A stretch of 64,000 bases of DNA from Desulfocurvus vexinensis DSM 17965. Lineage in GTDB: Bacteria > Desulfobacterota > Desulfovibrionia > Desulfovibrionales > Desulfovibrionaceae. The stretch spans positions 310,001-374,000 of the forward strand of contig NZ_JAEX01000002.1 of NCBI RefSeq assembly GCF_000519125.1. The letters are read 5' to 3'. Below the pieces are notes generated by a model. It saw only the letters and a list, made by a program, of their open reading frames with translations. It had not been told where the DNA came from and did not search any database. Shown one piece after another: positions 14,667-23,654 of the stretch (position 1 is the first letter of the stretch; each line of letters starts with the position of its first letter). The translations under genes were made by a program, and so were the position numbers.

Positions 14667-16769
14667 TCAGTTGCCATTGCCGGGCATGTCCACGTGGGCC
14701 AGGGTCTGCAACTTCACGTCCGCCGGAATCTCGGCCTGGGAGATGACCGGCAGGTTCGGGATGAACCTATGCAGCAGCTGTGCCATGTGCGGGCGCACCG
14801 CCGGGGTGGTCAGCAGCACGGGCTGGCCGTCGGTGTTCACGGCGCGCTCGGCGGCGTCGTTGATGAGGCTGATGATCCGCTGGGCCAGGGCCGGGTCCAT
14901 GGCCAGGTAGGCGCCGTGCTCGGTCTGGCGCAGGTTCTCGCTGAAGGCCTTGTCGATCTTCGGGGCCAGGGTCACGATGGGCAGGGTGCCCTTGGAGTCC
15001 AGGTAGGGCTTGATGATGGTGCGGCCCATGCGCGAGCGCACGTACTCGGTGAGCTGGTCGGTGTCCTTCACCGTGCGGCCGTAGTCGCCCAGGGTCTCCA
15101 CCACGGTGAGCAGGTCGCGCACGGAGATGTGCTCGCGCACCAGGTTTTGCAGCACCTTCTGCACCGCGCCCAGGTCCATGGTGCCGGGCACCAGCTCCTC
15201 CACGGCCTTGGGGGTGCGCTTGGCCAGGTTGTCCAGCAGCTCCTGCACCTCCTGGCGGCCCAGGAACTCGTGCAGGTTGCGCTTGAAGATTTCCGTCAGG
15301 TGCGTGGCGATGACCGTGGAGGGATCGACCACCGTGTACCCGGCGAGCATGGCCTCCTCTTTCTGGGCCTCGGGAATCCACAGCGCCGGGAGGTTGAAGG
15401 CGGGCTCCATGGTCTCGATGCCCTGGATGCGGTGCTTGGCGTCGCCGGGGTCCATGGCCAGGTGGTGGTCCACCATGATCTCGCCCGAGGCCACCTGGTT
15501 GCCCTTGATGAGCACCGAGTACTGCCCGGGCTTGAGCTGGAGGTTGTCGCGCAGGTGCAGCGAGGGCACCACCACGCCCATGTCCAGGGCGAACTGGCGG
15601 CGGATGGAGCGGATGCGCGCCAGCAGGTTGCCGTCCTGCTCCTCGTCCACCAGGGGGATGAGCCCGTAGCCGACTTCCAGCTCCAGCATGTCCAGGGGCA
15701 GCAGGGTCTGGACCTCCTCGGGGGTGTCCAGGGTCTGCGGGGCCTGGGCCTTGGCCCGGGCCTGGTCGCCCTGGGCCTCGCGGTGGCGGGCCGACAGGGT
15801 GGACATGAAGAACACCAGCCCCGACAGGGCCAGGAAAACCAGGGTCGGCATGCCCGGCACCAGGGAGAAGACCACCAGGATCACCGACACGAGCTTGAGG
15901 GCTCGGGTGTGGTAGGTCAGCTGCGCCAGGAACTCCTGGCCCATGCGCGCCTCGGCTGCCGCGCGCGAGACGATGATGCCCGCGCTGGTGGAGACGATGA
16001 GCGAGGGGATGGTGGCCACCAGGCCGTCGCCGATGGTCAGAAGCGTGTAGGTCTGGGCGGCGTCGGACCAGCTCATGCCCTTTTGCAGGGTGCCGATGAG
16101 GATGCCGCCCACGAGGTTGATGGCCGTGATGAGGATGCCGGCCTTCACGTCGCCGGAGACGAACTTGCCCGCGCCGTCCATGGCGCCGTAGAAGTCGGCC
16201 TCCTTGCGGATGGCGTGGCGCCGGGAGGTGGCCTCCTTCTCGTCGATGAGCCCGGCGTTCAGGTCGGCCTCGATGGCCATCTGCTTGCCGGGCAGGCTGT
16301 CCAGGGTGAAGCGTGCGGCCACCTCGGCGATGCGCGTGGTGCCGTTGACGATGACCATCTTGTTCAGCGCGAAAAGAATGAGGAAGATGACCATGCCCAC
16401 GATGTAGTTGCCGCCGACCACGAACTGGCCGAAGGTCTGGATGACCTTGCCTGCCGCCTCGGGGCCGGTGTCGCCGGTGAGCAGGATGAGCCGCGTGGAG
16501 GCCACGTTGAGGGCCAGGCGCAGCATGGTCGTTACCAGCAACAACGTGGGAAATATGGAGAATTCAAGGGGGCTGGTCATGAACATGGACGTGACCAGGA
16601 CCACCAGGCTCAGGCTGATGGAGAATGTCAAAAGAATGTCTAGAAAAATGGTGGGCAGGGGGATGAGCATCACGAACAGGATGATGACCACGCCCGTCGC
16701 CAGCAGGACGTCGCCCTGCTTTTCGAAGCGCCCGTAATCGAGATTCAGCGCGCCGCTGTTTGAAGCCAT
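14667..16769 (-). CDS. flhA: Flagellar export gate protein FlhA
   Basis: 700 residues, the normal length. Eight hydrophobic helices occupy the first ~330 residues (for example VVIILFVMLIPLPTIFLDIL and FVVGGNYIVGMVIFLILF). The conserved cytoplasmic FHIPEP loop carries DSLPGKQMAIEADLNAGLI. The C-terminal ~350 residues are the soluble docking domain for chaperone-substrate complexes, including ELEVGYGLIPLVD, TVVDPSTVIATHLTEI and REHISVRDLLTVVETLGDY. FlhA couples the proton gradient to type III export. The gene lies 37 bp after flhB and 38 bp before flhF on the minus strand. Confidence 0.97.
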   Translation of the reverse strand: MASNSGALNLDYGRFEKQGDVLLATGVVIILFVMLIPLPTIFLDILLTFSISLSLVVLVTSMFMTSPLEFSIFPTLLLVTTMLRLALNVASTRLILLTGDTGPEAAGKVIQTFGQFVVGGNYIVGMVIFLILFALNKMVIVNGTTRIAEVAARFTLDSLPGKQMAIEADLNAGLIDEKEATSRRHAIRKEADFYGAMDGAGKFVSGDVKAGILITAINLVGGILIGTLQKGMSWSDAAQTYTLLTIGDGLVATIPSLIVSTSAGIIVSRAAAEARMGQEFLAQLTYHTRALKLVSVILVVFSLVPGMPTLVFLALSGLVFFMSTLSARHREAQGDQARAKAQAPQTLDTPEEVQTLLPLDMLELEVGYGLIPLVDEEQDGNLLARIRSIRRQFALDMGVVVPSLHLRDNLQLKPGQYSVLIKGNQVASGEIMVDHHLAMDPGDAKHRIQGIETMEPAFNLPALWIPEAQKEEAMLAGYTVVDPSTVIATHLTEIFKRNLHEFLGRQEVQELLDNLAKRTPKAVEELVPGTMDLGAVQKVLQNLVREHISVRDLLTVVETLGDYGRTVKDTDQLTEYVRSRMGRTIIKPYLDSKGTLPIVTLAPKIDKAFSENLRQTEHGAYLAMDPALAQRIISLINDAAERAVNTDGQPVLLTTPAVRPHMAQLLHRFIPNLPVISQAEIPADVKLQTLAHVDMPGNGN

Positions 16770-16806
16770 TGCTTTGACACCTTGTGGCTGGGGTTCCCGG
16801 GGGCCG

Positions 16807-17874
16807 TCAGTTCCGTCTGCGCTTCATCTTGTAGACCTGGGCCAGGATCTGGGCCACGGCCTGGAAGAGTTCCTCGGGGATCGAGTCGCCCACTTCGCAG
16901 CTCTTATACAAGGCCCGTGCCAGGGTGACGTTCTCGCGGATGGGCACCCGGTTTTCGCGGGCGACCTCCTTGATCTTCTCGGCCAGGTGGTCGGCGCCCT
17001 TGGCCAGCACCAGCGGCGCCGGGCTTTGCAGCGGGTCGTATTGCAGGGCCACGGCGATGTGCGTGGGGTTGGTGACCACCACGTCGGCCTTGGGCACGTT
17101 CTGGAGCATGCGCTTGGCCATGGACTGCATCATCTTCTCGCGCTGCTTGCGCTTGATCTCCGGGTCGCCCTCCTGCTGCTTGTGCTCGTCCTTGACCTCG
17201 TCCTTGCTCATCTTGATGTTCTCTTCGTAGTCCCAGCGCATGTAGAGCAGATCGGCGATGGCGATGAGCAGCATGGGCACCAGGGCGTAGAGCACCATCT
17301 TGGACCCGGCGGCCAGGATGTAGGAGGCCACGCCCGCAGCGTTGGCGTAGAACAGCCCGCCCGCCTTCTCGATCTCCTGGGTCAGCACGATGGCCGGGGC
17401 GATGCCGATGACCACGGCCATGAGCATGTTCTTGACCAGGTTTACGGCGGTCTTGGGCGAGAAGAACATGCGCTGGAGCGAGGCGGGCACGTTGAACATC
17501 TTGGCGAACTTGGGCTCGAAGACCTTGGTCGTCCACAGCGGGCCGACCTGCAGGCGCTGGGTCAGGAAGGCCACGGCGCCCATGAGGGCCATGGGCGGCA
17601 GGACCATCAGCGCCAGGCTGCCGCTCATGTCCAGCAGCAGCGCGTAGACGCTCTCGGTGCCCAGCTCCATTTCCGGCGCGCGGTTGAGGAACAGCGAGAA
17701 GATCTTGCGCAGCTCGCCGGCGATGAGCCCGATGAACAGGTGCAGGGCCGCCAGCCCCGCCAGCAGCACCGTGGCCTTGGGCAGCTCCATGCCCTTGGCG
17801 ACGTTGCCCTCCTCGCGGGCCTTCTTGCGCCGCTTGGGCGTTGCGCGTTCTGTTTTGCTGGGATCTTTGGCCAC
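16807..17874 (-). CDS. flhB: Flagellar export switch protein FlhB
   Basis: 355 residues. The basic N-terminus (ERATPKRRKKAREEGNVAK) is followed by four membrane helices. The autocleavage site NPTH lies at about residues 269-272, in VVVTNPTHIAVALQYDP, where cleavage switches export from rod/hook to filament substrates. The post-cleavage domain ends with FQAVAQILAQVYKMK, as usual. Upstream fliR is 22 bp away and flhA follows after 37 bp. Organisation and length are standard. Confidence 0.97.
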   Translation of the reverse strand: MAKDPSKTERATPKRRKKAREEGNVAKGMELPKATVLLAGLAALHLFIGLIAGELRKIFSLFLNRAPEMELGTESVYALLLDMSGSLALMVLPPMALMGAVAFLTQRLQVGPLWTTKVFEPKFAKMFNVPASLQRMFFSPKTAVNLVKNMLMAVVIGIAPAIVLTQEIEKAGGLFYANAAGVASYILAAGSKMVLYALVPMLLIAIADLLYMRWDYEENIKMSKDEVKDEHKQQEGDPEIKRKQREKMMQSMAKRMLQNVPKADVVVTNPTHIAVALQYDPLQSPAPLVLAKGADHLAEKIKEVARENRVPIRENVTLARALYKSCEVGDSIPEELFQAVAQILAQVYKMKRRRN

Positions 17875-17896
17875 GGTTGCGTCCTTGGGGCCCGGG

Positions 17897-18676
17897 TCAG
17901 GCCATGGTGCCGAGCAGGCCCCGGAACGTCGGGCCCATGTCGATGATGAAGTTGCCCACGTAGCGCGCCAGGGTGGTGAACAGGATGCTCAGGAAGAAGA
18001 AGCCCACGGCGATCTTGATGGGGAAGCCCAGGATCAGCACGTGCATCTGCGGCGCGGCGCGGCCCACCAGGGCCAGGGCCAGGTCCACCAGGAACAGCGC
18101 GGCCATCACCGGGGCCGCGATCTTGATGGCCAGCACGAAGATGCTGCCTGCCAGATCCAGCAGGCCCTGGCCCAGGGCCGCGCTGAGCACCACCCCGCCC
18201 GGGGGCACCAGGGTGAAGCTGTCGGCCAGGCCCTGGAGCAGGTAGAGGTGCCCGTCCAGGGCCAGGAAGGTCAGCAGGGTGGTCATGTAGAGGAAGTGCG
18301 AGGTGATGACCACCTGCTGCCCGGTGAGCGGGTCGATGACGTTGATCATGGAAAAGCCCATCTGGAAGCCGATGAGCTGCCCGCCCGTCTGCACCGCCGC
18401 GAACAGGAAGCGCACCACGAGCATGAGGCACAGCCCGATGGCCATTTCGCCAAGGACCATCAGCCCGATGAGCCAGGGGTTTTTGGGGAACAGTTCGCCG
18501 GGGAAGGAGAGGTGGGGCCACAGGGCCCAGGACAGCACGATGCACAGCGCCGCCTTGACCGCGTTGGGCACCGTCTCCCCGCCGAAGAAGGGCAGCACGA
18601 AGAGCACCAGGCTGACGCGGATGAGCGTCAGCAGGAAGCTCAGGGCGTGGGCGGGGGCGAAGGTGAACAGGTCCAT
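17897..18676 (-). CDS. fliR: Flagellar export protein FliR
   Basis: 259 residues with six predicted membrane helices, consistent with FliR of the FliP/Q/R export core. The conserved FVLPFFGGETVPNAVKAAL segment lies near residues 27-45, followed by GEMAIGLCLMLVVRFLFAAVQTGGQLIGFQMGF and the loop VIDPLTGQQV. It starts at the ATG at 18676 and precedes flhB by 22 bp, so it is the first visible gene of this minus-strand flagellar series. A 66-bp gap separates it from the PglF-like gene upstream on the same strand. Confidence 0.95.
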   Translation of the reverse strand: MDLFTFAPAHALSFLLTLIRVSLVLFVLPFFGGETVPNAVKAALCIVLSWALWPHLSFPGELFPKNPWLIGLMVLGEMAIGLCLMLVVRFLFAAVQTGGQLIGFQMGFSMINVIDPLTGQQVVITSHFLYMTTLLTFLALDGHLYLLQGLADSFTLVPPGGVVLSAALGQGLLDLAGSIFVLAIKIAAPVMAALFLVDLALALVGRAAPQMHVLILGFPIKIAVGFFFLSILFTTLARYVGNFIIDMGPTFRGLLGTMA

Positions 18677-18742
18677 GCCCGGCCTGTTGCAAAGGCCGGG
18701 CCAGGGGCGCCCCCGGGGCGGTGGGCGCCCAAGTGGCCGGGA

Positions 18743-20626
18743 TTACTTGCTGTCGTGGCTGTGGTCGGGCACGTACTCGGGCACGATCTCGACAAGTTGT
18801 TGGCGGATGCGCGCGTGGTCGCGGGCCTCGGCGGCCCGGCGCAGGGCCTCCAGGGCGGCGTCCAGCCCGGCGTGGGCGCAGGCCTCGCTGCGCAGGACCA
18901 TGATCTGCTCGTGCCCGGTGGGCACCACGCCCTCGTCGGCGGTGATCAGCTCCTCGTAGAGCTTTTCGCCGGGGCGCAGGCCGATGAACTTGATCTCGAT
19001 GTCGCGCCCGGGCTCCTTGCCCGAGAGGCGGATCAGGTCGGCGGCCATGTCGGCGATGCGCACGGGCTTGCCCATCTTGAGCACGAAGATCTCGCCGCCC
19101 TCGCCCATGCTCCCGGCCTGGAGGATGAGCTGGCAGGCCTCCTCGGTGGTCATGAAGAAGCGGGTGACCTCGGGGTGGGTGATGGTCAGCGGGCCGCCGC
19201 GCTCGATCTGGCGGCGGAAGAGCGGGATCACCGAGCCCGCCGAGCCGATGACGTTGCCGAAGCGCACGGCCATGAGCCGCGTGCCGCGTCCGCAGTTGGC
19301 CTGCATGATCTTTTCGGTGATGCGCTTGGACGCGCCCATGACATTGGTGGGCCGCACGGCCTTGTCGGTGGAGACCACCAGCAGCCGCTCCACGCCCCGG
19401 GCCACGGCGGCCTCCACGAGGTTGCGCGTGGCCAGCACGTTGTTGAGCACGGCCTGCCAGGGGTTTTCCTCCAGCATGGGCACGTGCTTGTAGGCCGCGG
19501 CGTGGAAGATGACCTCGGGGCGGTAGGTGTCGAGCACGTGGGCGGTCCAGTCCGTGTCCTGCAGGGAGCCCAGCAGGGCCTCGTAGCGCTTGAAGCCGCG
19601 CTCGTGCTCCATCTCCATCTGGATGGCGTAGAGGTTGGACTCGCTGGCGTCGAGCAGCAGCAGGCGCCCGGGCTCGAAGGCCACGATCTGGCGGCACAGT
19701 TCCGAGCCGATGGACCCGCCCGCCCCGGTGACCAGCACCGTGCGCCCGCGCAGGTAGCCGGCGATGCCTTCCATGTCCAGGTGCACGGGCTCGCGGCCCA
19801 GCAGGTCCTTGTAGTCCACGTCGCGCAGGTCCTTGACCGTGACCTTGCCCTGGGCCAGCTCGGCCAGGCTGGGGATGCGCCGGTAGGCCAGGCCCGAGGC
19901 CTCGCAGTGGCCGATGACCTCGCGCATGCCCGGGCCGGAGATGTTGGAGATGGCGATGAGCGCCTCGCGGGCGCGGAACTGGTCGGACTCCATCCAGCGC
20001 CCCAGGGCGCGCACGGGTCCGATGACCGGCACGCCGTGCAGCTCGCGGCCCTGCTTGCCGGGGTCGTCATCGAACAGGGCCGCCACCTGGATGCCCGCCC
20101 GGGGGTTGCCGCCGATGTCGCGCAGCAGGCGCTCGGCGGAGTTGCCCGCCCCGATGACCACGCAGCGTGTGGCCACGCTGGCGGGGCAGTGGCGCCTGAA
20201 GACCGAGGGCAGGTCCACGAAGCCCATGCCGTAGAACAGGCGGATGCCCACCCGCAGCCCGGCCACGAAGGCCATGGTGAAGAACCAGTCGAGCACGAAC
20301 ACCGAGCGCGAATAGCCCGCGAAGTTGCGCGACAGCACCAGGTAGCCGACGATGAGCAGCGTGGCCGCCGAGGCGGCCTTGGCGATGTTGGCCATGTCGG
20401 ACAGGCTGGTGTAGCGCCACATGCCCCGGTACAGCCCGAAGGCCAGGAAGCACAGCAGCTTGACCACCAGCAGGGGGCCCAGGGTGTCGAGCAGGCGCTG
20501 GGCGTGCTCGGCGGGCAGGGCGCCCTCGAAGCGGATCAGGTAGCTCAGGCCGTGGGCCGCCAGCACCAGGGCGGCGTCCATGACCAGCAAGACATAGAAG
20601 TTGTACGACTTCAGCCTGTGGATCAT
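18743..20626 (-). CDS. Membrane nucleoside-sugar 4,6-dehydratase (PglF/CapD/WbpM type)
   Basis: About 627 residues. Four membrane helices occupy the first ~125 residues. A Rossmann-like CoA-binding-type domain follows (VIGAGNSAERLLRDI), then a second NAD-binding SDR domain with TVLVTGAGGSIGSELCRQI at about residue 285. The catalytic region shows HAAAYKHVPMLEENP, STDKAVRPTNVMGASKR and GNVIGSAGSVIPLF; the Met and the Lys of the SDR triad are as in PglF-type enzymes. It would convert UDP-GlcNAc to the 4-keto-6-deoxy sugar. The start at 20626 gives MIHRLKSYNFYVLLV and leaves four bases after the upstream aminotransferase stop. Confidence 0.92.
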   Translation of the reverse strand: MIHRLKSYNFYVLLVMDAALVLAAHGLSYLIRFEGALPAEHAQRLLDTLGPLLVVKLLCFLAFGLYRGMWRYTSLSDMANIAKAASAATLLIVGYLVLSRNFAGYSRSVFVLDWFFTMAFVAGLRVGIRLFYGMGFVDLPSVFRRHCPASVATRCVVIGAGNSAERLLRDIGGNPRAGIQVAALFDDDPGKQGRELHGVPVIGPVRALGRWMESDQFRAREALIAISNISGPGMREVIGHCEASGLAYRRIPSLAELAQGKVTVKDLRDVDYKDLLGREPVHLDMEGIAGYLRGRTVLVTGAGGSIGSELCRQIVAFEPGRLLLLDASESNLYAIQMEMEHERGFKRYEALLGSLQDTDWTAHVLDTYRPEVIFHAAAYKHVPMLEENPWQAVLNNVLATRNLVEAAVARGVERLLVVSTDKAVRPTNVMGASKRITEKIMQANCGRGTRLMAVRFGNVIGSAGSVIPLFRRQIERGGPLTITHPEVTRFFMTTEEACQLILQAGSMGEGGEIFVLKMGKPVRIADMAADLIRLSGKEPGRDIEIKFIGLRPGEKLYEELITADEGVVPTGHEQIMVLRSEACAHAGLDAALEALRRAAEARDHARIRQQLVEIVPEYVPDHSHDSK

Positions 20627-20630
20627 CGGG

Positions 20631-21770
20631 CTAGCCCCTGGCCGCGCGGACGACCAGCTCGCAGACACGGTCCAGGTCGGCCTCGGTCATCTTGGTGTCC
20701 GAGGGCAGGCACAGGCCCCGGGCGAACATCGCCTCGTCGGCGCCGGGGCCCGCGAAGGCATCCTGGGCGAAGACCGGCTGCATGTGCATGGGCTTCCAGA
20801 TGGGCCGCGACTCGATGTTGGCTTCTTCCAGGGCCAGACGCACGGCCTCGCGCATGCGGTAGCCCGAGGCGGCGTCGTCGCCCAGCAGGGCGCAGGTCAG
20901 CCAGCGGTTGGCGCGGCCCGTGGGCACCTCGGGCATGAATTCGATCCAGGGCTGGGCGCCCAGGCGCTCCACGTAGCCCGCGAACAGGGCGCGCTTCTGC
21001 TCCACCCGCGCGGCCAGCACCTCGATCTGCCCCCGGCCCACGGCGGCCAGGATGTTGCTCATGCGGTAATTGTAGCCCAGCTCGGAGTGCTGGTAGTGCG
21101 GCGCGGCGTCGCGGGCCTGGGTGGACAGGAAACGGGCCTTATCCGCCAGGGCCTTGTCCTTTGCGACGAACATGCCGCCGCCGCCGCAGGTGATGATCTT
21201 GTTGCCGTTGAAGCTGAACACCGCCGTGGTGGAGAAGGTGCCGGTCTGGCGGCCCTGGTGCAGGGCGCCCAGGGATTCGGCGGCGTCTTCGACCACGGCC
21301 ACGCCGTACTCGGCGCAGATGGCGCCCACGGCGTCCATGTCGCAGGGCTGGCCGTAGAGGTGCACCACCACCAGAGCGCGCGGCATGGGCCCGCCCGCGC
21401 GGCGCCGGGCCGAGAGGTGGGCTTCGAGCACCTCGAGGTCCAGGTTCCAGGTGGCGGGATCGGCGTCGATGAACGTGGGGCGCGCGCCCAGGTAGACGAT
21501 GGGCGAGGCCGAGGCGATGAAGGTCAGGTCCGAGCAGAGCACCTCGTCGCCCGGGCTCACGCCCGCCAGGCGCAGGGCCAGATGCAGGGCCGCCGTGCCC
21601 GAGGCCACGGCCACGCAGTGCCCGTGGCCGATGACGGCCTCGAACTCCTGCTCGAAGGCCGGGATGTGCGGGCCGACCGGGGCGATGTAGTTGTCCGCAA
21701 AAGCCTGTTCGACGTATCGCAGTTCGCTGCCGCCCATGTGCGGGGAGGACAGGAAGATTCTGTCGTGCAC
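20631..21770 (-). CDS. DegT/DnrJ/EryC1 family sugar aminotransferase (PglE-like)
   Basis: About 379 residues, PLP-dependent. Conserved sites are GTAALHLALRLAG, DLTFIASASPIVYLGARPTFIDAD, HLYGQPCDMDA, VVEDAAESLGA and FSFNGNKIITCGGGGMF, where the Lys forms the Schiff base. I chose the GTG at 21770 (VHDRIFLSSPHMGG) because AAGGAG lies 8 bases upstream; the longer frame adds a Pro-rich leader without similarity. By family knowledge it would transfer an amino group to a 4-keto sugar made by the adjacent PglF-like enzyme, giving a bacillosamine precursor. That substrate is inferred from context. Confidence 0.9.
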   Translation of the reverse strand: MHDRIFLSSPHMGGSELRYVEQAFADNYIAPVGPHIPAFEQEFEAVIGHGHCVAVASGTAALHLALRLAGVSPGDEVLCSDLTFIASASPIVYLGARPTFIDADPATWNLDLEVLEAHLSARRRAGGPMPRALVVVHLYGQPCDMDAVGAICAEYGVAVVEDAAESLGALHQGRQTGTFSTTAVFSFNGNKIITCGGGGMFVAKDKALADKARFLSTQARDAAPHYQHSELGYNYRMSNILAAVGRGQIEVLAARVEQKRALFAGYVERLGAQPWIEFMPEVPTGRANRWLTCALLGDDAASGYRMREAVRLALEEANIESRPIWKPMHMQPVFAQDAFAGPGADEAMFARGLCLPSDTKMTEADLDRVCELVVRAARG

Positions 21771-21855
21771 GATTGTCCGCTCCTTGCTGCGTGGCCCCGG
21801 GACGGGGCCGCTGCCGGGGGGTGTATCCGAAAACCCGGGCGCAGACAACGCCTGG

Positions 21856-22488
21856 TTATCCGTTTCCGGAGAACGGGGTGCGGGTGGCGGCGCCGGGCTC
21901 GTTGACGTCCCGGCGCGCGAACACGGCGCCCACGGTCCGGGCCAGGATGGCCAGGTCCAGCAGGGGGTTCATGTTGTCCACGTACCAGACGTCGCGGGCG
22001 AAGACCTCGGGCCAGGTGATGGCGTTGCGCCCGTGGATCTGGGCCCAGCCGGTGATGCCCGGCAGGGCTTCGTGGCGCCGGGCCTGCTCGGGCGAATACA
22101 GCGGCAGGTACTGGGGCAGCAGCGGCCTGGGGCCGACCAGGCTCATGTCCCCGGTCAGCACGTTCCACAGCTCGGGCAACTCGTCCAGGCTGGTGGCGCG
22201 CAGGATGCGCCCGAAGCGCGGCAGGCGCCGCTCGTCGGGCAGCAGCGCCCCCGAGGCGTCGCGCTCGTCGGTCATGGTCCGGAACTTGTAGATGGTGAAG
22301 AGTCGTCCGCCCAGGCCCGCGCGCTGCTGGCGGAAGACCGCCGGGGCGCCCAGCCGGGCGCGCACCGCCAGGGCCACCAGTCCGGCCAGGGGCAGCCACA
22401 GCGGGGCCAGGGCGAGCACCAGGATCACGTCCATCCAGCGCTTCCAGGCCGGGATGCGCGCGTACAGGGCCATGTGTTCCGTGTTCAC
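21856..22488 (-). CDS. Initiating sugar-phosphate transferase (PglC/bacterial sugar transferase)
   Basis: 210 residues, a monotopic phosphoglycosyl transferase. One reentrant/hydrophobic segment (about 19-42, WMDVILVLALAPLWLPLAGL) precedes the family motifs FRQQRAGLGGRLFTIYKFRTM, the catalytic-region TSLDELPELWNVLTGDMSLVGPRPLLPQYL, and GITGWAQIHGRN. These enzymes load the first sugar phosphate onto undecaprenyl phosphate. Its start overlaps the stop of the glycosyltransferase gene by 4 bp (ATGA), so both are co-translated. Confidence 0.93.
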   Translation of the reverse strand: MNTEHMALYARIPAWKRWMDVILVLALAPLWLPLAGLVALAVRARLGAPAVFRQQRAGLGGRLFTIYKFRTMTDERDASGALLPDERRLPRFGRILRATSLDELPELWNVLTGDMSLVGPRPLLPQYLPLYSPEQARRHEALPGITGWAQIHGRNAITWPEVFARDVWYVDNMNPLLDLAILARTVGAVFARRDVNEPGAATRTPFSGNG

Positions 22489-23654
22489 GGGAACTCCTTG
22501 CAGATGCGCCGGTAGACCGCGACGATCTCCCCGGCCAGGGTGTCGGCGTTGAAGAGTGCCTCGGCGCGGCGGCGGCCCGCCTGACCCATGCGCTGGCGCA
22601 GGGCCGGGTCGTCCAGCAGGGTGGCCATGGCCCGGGCCAGGGCCGGGGCGTCGCCCACGGGCACCAGCAGGCCGTTTTCGCCGGGGGCGACGATCTCGCG
22701 GCAGCCCGGGGCCTGGGTGGTGACCACGGGCAGCCCGCAGGCCAGGGCCTCCTGGAGGCTCACGGGCAGCCCTTCGCGGTAGGAGGGCAGCACGGCCACG
22801 TCGGACAGGGCCCAGATGAGCGGCATGTCGTCGCGCCAGCCCGCGAAGACCACGGCGCCGTCGGCGCGCGTGGCGTCCATGGCCTCGGGGGAGAGCGAGG
22901 TCGGGTTGCCGGGGTCGGGCTCGCCCACGAGCAGGAAGCGCGCCCGGGGGTGGCGCGCCGCCAGGGCCCGGGCGGCGTCCAGAAATTCGAACACGCCCTT
23001 GTCGCGGATGAGCCGCGCGGCCAGGGTCAGCACCACATGCTCCGGGCCCAGGCCCAGGGCCGCGCGGGCTGCGGTCACCCGGGCCGCGTCCTCGGCCCCG
23101 GGGCGCAGGGCGGCCACGTCCACCCCCGTGCCGCGGACCATGAACGCGGGCGCGGCGCCGATCAGCCCGTGGGCCGCGAAATGGGCGCGGTCGTCGTCGT
23201 TCTGGAAGATCAGCGCCGCGCAGCGCGCGCGGGTGGCGCGGTACAGGGTGTGGAACACCGCGCGGCGCAGCGCCCCGCCCGCGCCCTGGCCCAGGAAATT
23301 CGACCCCAGCCCGGTGACGGAGTTGACCAATGGCCGGGCGCGGCCCACGGCCAGCCGGGCGAAGATGTTCGGCTGGTGGGTGAAGGCGTGGACCACCTGA
23401 GGCCGCGCGGCGGCCACGATGGCCCGCAGGGCGGCCACCGAGGCCAGGGCCGCGCCCGGGCGCAGGCTGCCCCGGGCCATGGCCCAGGGGTGGACCCGGA
23501 CCCCCAGGGCGGCCACGGCGTCGAAGTGCGCGTCGCGCGGCACGGCCACGTGGACCTCGGCGCCTTCGGCCAGCAGGCGGCGCACCAGGGCCCGGCGCAT
23601 GAGGGCCACGTTGACCCCGGCGTGGGAGGCCAGCAGCACGCGCGGCGCGCTCAC
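22485..23654 (-). CDS. GT4 family glycosyltransferase (PglA-like)
   Basis: 389 residues, GT-B fold. The N-terminal domain starts RVLLASHAGVNVALMRRALV and contains HAFTHQPNIFARLA. The C-terminal donor domain has LTLAARLIRDKGVFEFLDA and the E-x7-E-type signature LPSYREGLPVSLQEALACGLPVV. GTG start at 23654 overlaps the asparagine-synthase stop by four bases and has GGAGGA a few bases upstream. In this order it would add the second sugar to the lipid-linked product of the PglC-like enzyme. Acceptor and donor cannot be read from the sequence. Confidence 0.9.
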   Translation of the reverse strand: MSAPRVLLASHAGVNVALMRRALVRRLLAEGAEVHVAVPRDAHFDAVAALGVRVHPWAMARGSLRPGAALASVAALRAIVAAARPQVVHAFTHQPNIFARLAVGRARPLVNSVTGLGSNFLGQGAGGALRRAVFHTLYRATRARCAALIFQNDDDRAHFAAHGLIGAAPAFMVRGTGVDVAALRPGAEDAARVTAARAALGLGPEHVVLTLAARLIRDKGVFEFLDAARALAARHPRARFLLVGEPDPGNPTSLSPEAMDATRADGAVVFAGWRDDMPLIWALSDVAVLPSYREGLPVSLQEALACGLPVVTTQAPGCREIVAPGENGLLVPVGDAPALARAMATLLDDPALRQRMGQAGRRRAEALFNADTLAGEIVAVYRRICKEFP